This document shows, one piece after another, positions 7,936 through 13,885 of a stretch of 64,000 bases of DNA; position 1 is the stretch's first letter; every line of letters starts with the position of its first letter. The DNA is from an uncultured Chloroflexota bacterium. Lineage in GTDB: Bacteria; Chloroflexota; Chloroflexia; Thermomicrobiales; UBA6265. The notes below the pieces were generated by a model. The model worked only from the letters and a program-made list of their open reading frames with translations, did no database searches and was not told the origin of the DNA. Made by a program: the position numbers and the translations under genes. The DNA is taken from contig CALGSZ010000057.1 in the NCBI GenBank assembly GCA_937901745.1, positions 62,001-126,000 of the forward strand, read 5' to 3'.

Positions 7936-9117
7936 ATGCAACGGGTGGCAACGGAGGCCAGACAGTCAACGGCGGCCGCTCAGGAGGAGCGGAGGGGGCC
8001 GATTGCCGGCCGCGAGCCGCTGCGCTCCCATCTGCCGCGCGTCGAGTTCCGCAAGGAGGAGCGCCGCGACCTCCAGTATTGGCTGTCGATCTTCACCGCG
8101 ATCGCGCTTTCGTGGTTGATGCGCCTCCTGCCCTTCCGTGTCCGGCGCTGGCTTGCCCGGACCGGCGGCGACCTCGCCTACCGGTTGTCTCCCACCTACC
8201 GCGGGAACGTGCTCGACAACATGCGGCACGTTCTTGGGCCGGATGCGTCCGAGAAGGATGTGGAGCGCGCCGCTCGGCACATCTTCCGCACCAACGCCGA
8301 GAACTTCCGCGACTTGCTGCTCTTGCCCCACCGGTCGCCGACGGAGATCATCGGGCGGATCCACCTCGAGCATGGAGATTGGTCGATCCTCGATCAGGCG
8401 CTGGCCGGCGGCAAGGGCGCGGTCCTGATCACCGCGCACCTGGGCGCTTTCGACATCGTCGGGCACTCGCTGCTGCACCGTGGCTACCAGCTCACCACCG
8501 TGACCGGGCGCACGACGAGCCGTTATCTCTTCGATTTGGTGACATTCCTGCGCCGCTCCCACGATATGAGGATCGTCGAAGCGAGCCCTTCGGGTGTGCG
8601 CCGCGTGATCCAGGCGTTACGCCGTGGCGAGTGCGCCGTCTTCCTCACCGACCGCGACTTCTTCCTGAACGGCAGGCCGGTGCGCTTCTTCGGGCACGAC
8701 ACGACGCTGCCGCCGGGCGCGGTGCGGATCGCGCGCGACACTGGCGCACCGATCGTGCCGATATTCACCACTCGGCATAGCGACTACCACGCGCTCTACA
8801 TCGAAGAGGCGTTCACGGTCGAAAAGACCAACGACGTCGACGCCGATATCGCGCGTGGATTGAATCGCGTGGTCGAAGTGCTCGAGCGGGCGATCGCGCG
8901 GGCGCCGGATCAGTGGGTCATGTTCCAGCGGGTGTGGCCATCGGAACCGGTCGACCCCGTCCGCGTCTTCCCGGTCGGATCCCCCCTCGACGGCGCGCTG
9001 CTGCGGCGAGTCGACGCCGTGTTGCCGCCTCGACATCGCGACGAGGACGGCTCTGTCGCGCCATCCCTTCCGGTGGAGCCGCCCACAGATCGTACGGCAT
9101 CGCCTCCTCGATCGTGA
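7936..9117 (+). CDS. LpxL/PatA-family lipid acyltransferase
   Basis: This encodes 393 residues from ATG 7936. GTG 7945 has better spacing to AAAGG, and an upstream TTG at 7888 is also in frame. One amphipathic or membrane helix lies near residues 40-70. The lysophospholipid-acyltransferase motif HLGAFD (H168, D173) is intact, followed by TVTGR and FFG segments typical of the HtrB/LpxL/PatA family. It would add an acyl chain to a membrane glycolipid. With no lipid A genes nearby and a PgsA-like gene just upstream, phosphatidylinositol-mannoside acylation (PatA role) is a reasonable guess. The last 66 codons overlap the end of rimO on the opposite strand and encode a Pro/Arg-rich tail that looks unconserved. 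Confidence 0.8.
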   Translation: MQRVATEARQSTAAAQEERRGPIAGREPLRSHLPRVEFRKEERRDLQYWLSIFTAIALSWLMRLLPFRVRRWLARTGGDLAYRLSPTYRGNVLDNMRHVLGPDASEKDVERAARHIFRTNAENFRDLLLLPHRSPTEIIGRIHLEHGDWSILDQALAGGKGAVLITAHLGAFDIVGHSLLHRGYQLTTVTGRTTSRYLFDLVTFLRRSHDMRIVEASPSGVRRVIQALRRGECAVFLTDRDFFLNGRPVRFFGHDTTLPPGAVRIARDTGAPIVPIFTTRHSDYHALYIEEAFTVEKTNDVDADIARGLNRVVEVLERAIARAPDQWVMFQRVWPSEPVDPVRVFPVGSPLDGALLRRVDAVLPPRHRDEDGSVAPSLPVEPPTDRTASPPRS

Positions 9118-10402
9118 GCTCGACCAGCTCGCCGACCGGCAGCGCACCGGGCACGAAGACAAGTCCATCCACCTCCGGGGCGTGACGCCGCGCCCGCCCG
9201 ACCGAGACGGGCTCGATGTTCCCCAGCTCGTCCTCCATCTCGCCAACGGCCTCGATCAGCACTTCCTGGCGCTGACCGATCAGCGCGCGGTTCTTCTTCA
9301 GCGAGATGCGCTGCTGGACCTCCATGATCGCGGCGCGCCGCTCTTCCGCAACCTCGGGCGGCACCGGATTGTCCAGCGTGGCGGCGCGCGTTCCGGGCTC
9401 GGCCGAGTAGGTGAAGACGCCGACGTGGTCGAACTCTTCTTGCTCGACGAAGTCCAGCAGGGTGCGGAACTGCGCGTCCGTCTCGCCGGGATAGCCGACG
9501 ATGAATGTCGTGCGCATCACGAGATCGGGCAGCTTCGCGCGGGCGTAATCGATCAAGCGGCGCGTCATCGCCGGGTCGCTCGGTCGGTTCATGCGCCGCA
9601 GAACCTCCCGGTCGGCGTGCTGGAGCGGCATGTCGAGGTAGTGGAGCAGCGGCTCATGCTCCGCCATCACGTCAACCATCCGGAGCGTCAACGGACTCGG
9701 ATAGATGTAAAGCATGCGCAGCCAGCGCAGGTCCGGCACACCCTCGACGATCGACTCCAGCAGCTGCGGTAGGCCGTGCTTCATGCCGAGATCGGCGCCG
9801 TATCGGATCGTGTCCTGCGCGACGAGAACGACTTCCTTTGTCCCGCGCGAAACCAGGTCCACGATCTCCTGCAGGACGTGGACCGGTGGCTTACTGACCT
9901 GACGCCCCTTGATGCTCGGGATCGTGCAGAACGCGCAGTTGTGGTCGCATCCATCGGCGATCTTGACGTACGCGGACGGGCCGGCATCGCTCCGCGTGAA
10001 GGTGGTCAGCATCCCCTCGCAGCCCGCGGACTCGGGCGCCGGCTCTTCCCCGAATAGCTCCGCGACGACGTCGCCGATCCGGTACCACTCTCGCGTCGTC
10101 AGGATGTGATCGACCCCGGCCGGAATCTCTTCGCGGTAGTTTCCGAGGGCCGGCATGCACCCGGCGGCGATCAGCCGCTGCCCCTCCTGCCGCTTATCGA
10201 GCAGCTCCTCGATGACGCCGACCGATTCGGCGCGGGCTGCGCCAAGGAACCCGCACGTATTGACGATCACCACATCGGCGTCGTCCGGGCGCGGGGCGGG
10301 GACGAGGCCTCGCTGTCTGAGCAGGGCCGCCATGCCGTCGGAATCGACGCGATTCTTCGAGCAGCCTAGCGTGACGATGTGAAACGCGCGGGTCGCTGAC
10401 AC
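8918..10402 (-). CDS. rimO: ribosomal protein S12 methylthiotransferase RimO
   Basis: This encodes 494 residues from GTG 10402 with AGAGGA upstream. The N-terminal UPF0004 domain has the three cysteines in LGCSKN, NTCGF and AAGCMP that hold the auxiliary iron-sulfur cluster. The radical-SAM CxxxCxxC motif is CDHNCAFC, followed by IPSIKG. A TRAM domain follows at about 370-440 and ends with the usual PYDLWA. The enzyme methylthiolates an aspartate of ribosomal protein S12. The TIPSIKG and CSKN signatures favour RimO over MiaB. Typical RimO stops near 440; the last 50 residues are an Arg/Ala-rich extension encoded entirely within the 200-bp overlap with the acyltransferase gene. Confidence 0.93.
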   Translation of the reverse strand: MSATRAFHIVTLGCSKNRVDSDGMAALLRQRGLVPAPRPDDADVVIVNTCGFLGAARAESVGVIEELLDKRQEGQRLIAAGCMPALGNYREEIPAGVDHILTTREWYRIGDVVAELFGEEPAPESAGCEGMLTTFTRSDAGPSAYVKIADGCDHNCAFCTIPSIKGRQVSKPPVHVLQEIVDLVSRGTKEVVLVAQDTIRYGADLGMKHGLPQLLESIVEGVPDLRWLRMLYIYPSPLTLRMVDVMAEHEPLLHYLDMPLQHADREVLRRMNRPSDPAMTRRLIDYARAKLPDLVMRTTFIVGYPGETDAQFRTLLDFVEQEEFDHVGVFTYSAEPGTRAATLDNPVPPEVAEERRAAIMEVQQRISLKKNRALIGQRQEVLIEAVGEMEDELGNIEPVSVGRARRHAPEVDGLVFVPGALPVGELVELTIEEAMPYDLWAAPPEGMARQSRPRRDVEAATRRRLAAAARRRGGIRPGRRGRGRPVPMATPAGT

Positions 10403-10457
10403 AATGGATTCCTCTCACGGGAGCTAGAGGCCAGATATCGCGGGCGTAGCCGGTCCT

Positions 10458-10949
10458 CTACCGGTAGTTCACGAATTGGAGCGCGACCGGATAATCCTCG
10501 GAGCGCAGCGCCTGGATGACGGCCTGCAGGTCGTCCTTGCTCTTCCCTTGGACGCGGATGGCGTTGCCCTGGATCTGCGGCGTCACCTTCTTGAAGTCGT
10601 CGCGGATGCGCTTTGCAATCTTCTTGGCGAGCTCGTCCGGGATACCTTTGCGGAGCGTGATCACCTGGCGAACCCGGCCCGAGGCCGCTGGCTCGACCTT
10701 CCCGTAATCAAAGATCTTGAGGGACAAGCCGCGCCGCACCGCCTTCGACTCGAGGAGATCAACGACTTGCTTGAGCGTGAACTCTGAGTCGGTCGTGATC
10801 GTGATCTGATTCTCACCGTGCACGATCTCGGTGTTCGTCGATTTGAGATCGTACCGCTGCTGTATCTCCCGGCGTGCCTGATCGAGCGCGTTCTTCAGCT
10901 CTTGCTCGTCAAACGACGAAACGATGTCGAAGGAATAAACGTTAGCCAT
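10458..10949 (-). CDS. yajQ: YajQ family nucleotide-binding protein
   Basis: This encodes 163 residues from ATG 10949, which has GGAGGT five bases upstream; a TTG one codon earlier is too close to that site. The sequence matches YajQ over its full length: FDIVSSFD at the N-terminus, ERYDLK-type RYDLKSTN near 33-40, KVTPQIQGNAIRVQGKSKDD in the second half and the terminal FVNYR. YajQ proteins have two ferredoxin-like domains and bind nucleotides; some bind cyclic di-GMP. It is cytoplasmic. It precedes rimO on the same strand with a 55-bp gap, so the two may form an operon. Confidence 0.95.
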   Translation of the reverse strand: MANVYSFDIVSSFDEQELKNALDQARREIQQRYDLKSTNTEIVHGENQITITTDSEFTLKQVVDLLESKAVRRGLSLKIFDYGKVEPAASGRVRQVITLRKGIPDELAKKIAKRIRDDFKKVTPQIQGNAIRVQGKSKDDLQAVIQALRSEDYPVALQFVNYR

Positions 10950-11111
10950 CAACCACCTCCGAACCCTACCAACCGGGAGATAGTACCAGAGGCGCGGAGC
11001 GTGAAGCCGTGTCAGAACGAGCTATGGAAGCCGCCAGGCAGCGACCAGCGCCAGGGGCAAGCTCGCGCATGTGTGCCGTTCTGGCGCATACTTATATGGA
11101 ATTTGTGACAC

Positions 11112-12227
11112 GTGATCTCACGTGACGAGATCTGGAGACGCATGAACGCCGCTGCAACCGCGCTGCCTGCCCAACGCATCAAATCCACGCGCAAGCGACG
11201 TGGGCTCTCCATACTGCAGAAGGTCCTGATCGCAAACGCGACGATCGTCGTGCTCGGCGCCGTTGCCGGAACCTGGATCACCAGCCAAACGGCCCGCAGC
11301 ACGGAAGGCCGCACCTTCCTGGCGCTCGCCTTCACCTTCGTCGTGATCGGCATCGTCCTCAGCGTTGTCGCCAACTACGTCGTCTTGCGTGCCGCTTTCC
11401 GGCCGCTGGCGACGCTGGAGGCAGCGGCGATCGCGGTGCGCAACGGCGATTTGTCAGTCCGAGCTTCGCCGACGTCGTTCACCGATCCTCAGGTTGCCCA
11501 CCTGGCGGAGACGTTCAACGCCACGCTCGACGAGCTCGCACGCGACCGGGAGGAGCTGCGATCGCTGGCCTCGCAGGTGATCCGCGCACAGGAAGACGAA
11601 CGCCGGCGGATCGCCCGTGAGCTGCACGACGACACGGCGCAGGTCTTGTTTGCGCAGCTTATTCGGCTCGCAACCTTGAAATCGTCGCCGGACAAGAGCA
11701 TCCAGGAGCTGGCTGCCAGCATGGAGGAGATGACGGTCGAGGCGCTGGAGGGTGTGCGGCGACTCGCCCTTGAGCTGCGGCCGCCGGCGCTCGACGATCT
11801 CGGCCTCTCGGCGGCGCTTGGCGAGCTTGCCCAGCGCTTCTCGGAGCAGCTCGGCATTCCGGTCGAGTACCAGGCGCGAGGCTTGCGCGGGCGCTTGCCG
11901 TCGGAGGTCGAGCTCGTGCTGTACCGCGTCGCGCAAGAGGCGTTGACGAACGTCGCCAAGCACGCCGATGCGAAGCGCGTCTGGCTCGACGTCGATCGGA
12001 CAGGTGGCGACGTAACGATCTCGATTCAGGATGATGGCAAGGGATTCGACCCATCAAATGTGAAGTCGAGTGATGGGCGTGGGCTGGGGCTCGGCATCTT
12101 CGGGATGGAGGAGCGGGTCGCGCTCGTTGGGGGCCGGTTCCGCATCTGGTCGAAACCGGGACAGGGAACGGAAGTCTTTGCCTACATTCCTCTCGAATCC
12201 GGTGGTGTCAAGGTTGAGCAGCTATGA
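11112..12227 (+). CDS. sensor histidine kinase, NarL-partner type (HisKA_3)
   Basis: This encodes 371 residues from GTG 11112; ATG 11145 is an alternative. There are two membrane helices at about 34-56 and 70-94 with only a short external loop, then a HAMP linker to about 150. The HisKA_3 phospho-acceptor is H172 in the ARELHDD motif, followed by the LRPPALDDLGL segment and an HATPase_c domain with N (ALTNVAKHA), G1 (DDGKGF) and G2 (GLGLGIFGMEERV) boxes. The short extracytoplasmic part suggests membrane or intramembrane sensing, as in LiaS/DesK-type kinases. The gene overlaps its response regulator by 4 bp, so the two are translationally coupled. Confidence 0.93.
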   Translation: MISRDEIWRRMNAAATALPAQRIKSTRKRRGLSILQKVLIANATIVVLGAVAGTWITSQTARSTEGRTFLALAFTFVVIGIVLSVVANYVVLRAAFRPLATLEAAAIAVRNGDLSVRASPTSFTDPQVAHLAETFNATLDELARDREELRSLASQVIRAQEDERRRIARELHDDTAQVLFAQLIRLATLKSSPDKSIQELAASMEEMTVEALEGVRRLALELRPPALDDLGLSAALGELAQRFSEQLGIPVEYQARGLRGRLPSEVELVLYRVAQEALTNVAKHADAKRVWLDVDRTGGDVTISIQDDGKGFDPSNVKSSDGRGLGLGIFGMEERVALVGGRFRIWSKPGQGTEVFAYIPLESGGVKVEQL

Positions 12228-12913
12228 TCGAGTCCCGCAACGGTGCTCGTGCGCCCGAGCCGATCACGGTCGTTCTTGCTGATGACCATGGCGTCGTGCG
12301 CGCCGGTCTGCGTGCGCTCCTCGATAGTCAACCCGATATCCGCGTCGTCGGCGAGGCGGCCGACGGCGAGACCGCGGTCGAGGTGACTCGGCAGACGGCG
12401 CCACACGTCGTCGTCGCCGATCTCTCGATGCCCGGCGGCGGGTTGGAGGCGATCCGCCAGATCACTTCACTCGGCCTGCCGACGCGCACTTTGGTGCTCA
12501 CCGTCCACGCCGAGGAGCGCTATCTCCTGCCGGTGCTGGAGGCGGGCGGCTCTGGCTACGTGCGCAAGTCGAGCGCGCACACCGATCTTCTCGATGCGAT
12601 CCGGACCGTCGCGCGCGGCGAAGTCTTCCTCGACCCCGCGGCGACGAAGACGCTCCTGCGCGGGTACCTTGGACGCGTGCGATCTGGCGAAGAGCTCGAC
12701 CTCGGCGAGCTGCTCTCCGACCGAGAGCGGGAAGTCGTCAAGCTGACGGCGGAGGGATACACGGCGCAGCAAGCGGCGGAGATTCTCTCCCTCTCCCCGA
12801 AGACGGTCGAGACCTACCGTCACCGCGCGATGCAGAAGCTCGGCCTCACTAACCGGGCGGAGCTGGTGCGCTATGCCCTGCGCGCCGGACTGCTAAGCAG
12901 CGAAGAGCTGTAG
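12224..12913 (+). CDS. NarL/LuxR-family response regulator
   Basis: This encodes 229 residues; ATG 12224 overlaps the kinase stop (ATGA). The receiver domain occupies about 13-135, with acidic pocket D20/D21 and phospho-acceptor D66 in VVVADLSMP, T/S at TVHAEE and K in YVRKSS. A LuxR-type helix-turn-helix occupies about 165-222 (LSDREREVVKL, then AEILSLSPKTVETYRHRAMQKLG split around the turn). It would bind DNA as a dimer after phosphorylation by the upstream kinase. No target site can be inferred from the window. Confidence 0.94.
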   Translation: MIESRNGARAPEPITVVLADDHGVVRAGLRALLDSQPDIRVVGEAADGETAVEVTRQTAPHVVVADLSMPGGGLEAIRQITSLGLPTRTLVLTVHAEERYLLPVLEAGGSGYVRKSSAHTDLLDAIRTVARGEVFLDPAATKTLLRGYLGRVRSGEELDLGELLSDREREVVKLTAEGYTAQQAAEILSLSPKTVETYRHRAMQKLGLTNRAELVRYALRAGLLSSEEL

Positions 12914-12952
12914 AACGGGAAGACTCCCCGAAGAACGACCAACAGTCCGCGC

Positions 12953-13177
12953 TCAGCGGGCGAGGTGCTGGCGGCGCAAGTCGGCCAGTTGACTGAGCGT
13001 CGAGGCGGCGTATGGGTCGCGCTCGAGCGATTCCCCTTGCTGTAAGCGTCGCACGAACCCTTCGACCGTCTCGAGGAGATGGCGCTGCTGAGTCAGCGTG
13101 TCGAGCAGGCGCGCGGCGTCGGCACGGTGGTCCGTGGCTGCCGAGCCGAGTGCGGGGAGGGGCGTTGTCTGCGTCAT
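12953..13177 (-). CDS. small hypothetical protein (74 aa)
   Basis: This encodes 74 residues from ATG 13177, with GAAAGGA ten bases upstream. An upstream in-frame GTG would add 31 residues without a ribosome site. The protein is soluble and predicted mostly helical, with many Leu, Gln and Arg, and has no recognisable motif. It is transcribed against the response regulator gene, with a 39-bp gap between the two ends. Reality as a gene is supported by start context and codon usage only. Confidence 0.45.
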   Translation of the reverse strand: MTQTTPLPALGSAATDHRADAARLLDTLTQQRHLLETVEGFVRRLQQGESLERDPYAASTLSQLADLRRQHLAR

Positions 13178-13383
13178 TACCGATCCTTTCCGTCGGGCGG
13201 GGCGACCGCTCGCGTGATTGTGCACCACGTGGCGGTGTTTCCGCTCAGAATGGTAGCGGTGGGGGACCAAATGGGCTATGACCGGGTCGTGCTAACCGCG
13301 CCTCGGTACGCGGGTCCCGATCTCATCGGCTCGGGCTATGTCCGTATAGTTGACAAGGCACGATGCTTGCAGGCTCGTGGGAT

Positions 13384-13413
13384 TTGACCACGCGTGGGCG
13401 AATCGCGTACACT
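13384..13413 (+). promoter_or_regulatory. sigma-70-type promoter before the structured RNA/tRNA-Ala region
   Basis: The boxes are TTGACC (13384-13389), an 18-bp spacer and TACACT (13408-13413). The base after the -10 begins the first inverted repeat of the folded region, so the first few paired bases may lie upstream of the true start, expected near 13420. Bases 13178-13383 upstream hold a further TTGACA at 13350 without a matching -10 and nothing else that I can identify. Confidence 0.5.
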
Positions 13414-13414
13414 A

Positions 13415-13612
13415 ATGGCGTGCGCGGCGTACGACGCCCGTCTGGCTCTGCACGCCATAGAGCCCGGTCATCGGACGGCGTGAGATGGCAGGCGGCGCGG
13501 TTCCGAGGAAGGAGAGCTGCCGGAGAGGCAGCGGTCGGAAATGACCCGCGCAGGAGCTTGCGAACCGGCTAGTGTTCTAACTGTTAGCCGGTTTGGTGCG
13601 CGAAACCTCGCG
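13415..13612 (+). ncRNA. candidate structured RNA (leader or ncRNA) upstream of tRNA-Ala and leuS
   Basis: Four consecutive helices fill this stretch. (1) 13415-13423 pairs with 13450-13458 (9 bp) and encloses a 5-bp hairpin GGCGT-ACG-ACGCC (13426-13438) and an 11-nt 3'-side bulge. (2) 13495-13506 pairs with 13535-13540 and 13546-13551, a 12-bp stem broken by the bulge ATGAC, enclosing hairpin GCTGCC-GGAGA-GGCAGC (13516-13532). (3) 13563-13571 pairs with 13585-13593 (9 bp). (4) 13599-13603 pairs with 13608-13612 (5 bp). The asymmetric bulge in helix 1 is where a T-box specifier would sit and contains CTG, GCT and CTC triplets. I could not match it to SRP, RNase P, 6S or tmRNA. Confidence 0.4.
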
Positions 13613-13616
13613 TCAT

Positions 13617-13692
13617 GGGGCTGTAGCTCATCCGGGAGAGCGCAACACTGGCAGTGTTGAGGTAAGGGGTTCGAGTCCCCTCAGCTCCACCA
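13617..13692 (+). tRNA. tRNA-Ala (anticodon GGC)
   Basis: A complete cloverleaf is visible. Acceptor GGGGCTG pairs with CAGCTCC and includes the G3-U70 wobble pair that specifies alanine. T8-A9 is present, the D-arm is GCTC/GAGC with GG in the loop, and anticodon stem CAACA/TGTTG encloses loop CTGGCAG with GGC at 13650-13652. The T-arm is GGGG-TTCGAGT-CCCC. Discriminator A at 13689 is followed by an encoded CCA (13690-13692). It lies 4 bases after the structured region and 32 bases before a T-box-like motif. Confidence 0.96.
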
Positions 13693-13724
13693 GGCGATAG
13701 GCGCGGAAACGGGGCCGGCCGAAG

Positions 13725-13799
13725 ACGGTGGCACTGCGAAAGCGCCCATCTCGTTGGTGGCGGCCTTTCGTCCCTGACCGGGGACGGAAGGCCGTTTTT
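13725..13799 (+). promoter_or_regulatory. T-box-like antiterminator/terminator upstream of leuS
   Basis: Bases 13725-13738 (ACGGTGGCACTGCG) match the T-box core AGGGTGGNACCGCG at 12 of 14 positions, counting N as a match. Downstream, 13762-13774 pairs with 13781-13793 in a 13-bp stem (one G-U) followed by GTTTTT, an intrinsic terminator that contains the CGTCCC typical of T-box terminators. GACGG at 13724-13728 can instead pair with TCGTC at 13768-13772, a competing antiterminator. The variable T-box base is C, which would pair with a G discriminator, whereas tRNA-Leu normally has A. Identity as a functional T-box is therefore likely but not secure; the terminator itself is strong. Confidence 0.6.
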
Positions 13800-13885
13800 C
13801 CGTTACTGAAGCAGGCGGTCCGCGGCGCGTAACGCATCACGTGTCGCCGGTCGCGCGCCGCCGGACGACGTTGGAGGACAAACGG

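Noticed and set aside
13495..13551. resemblance to SRP RNA or RNase P RNA in the folded region
   Set aside because: The GGAA-type SRP loop context and the RNase P conserved regions are absent; only short purine-rich matches occur.
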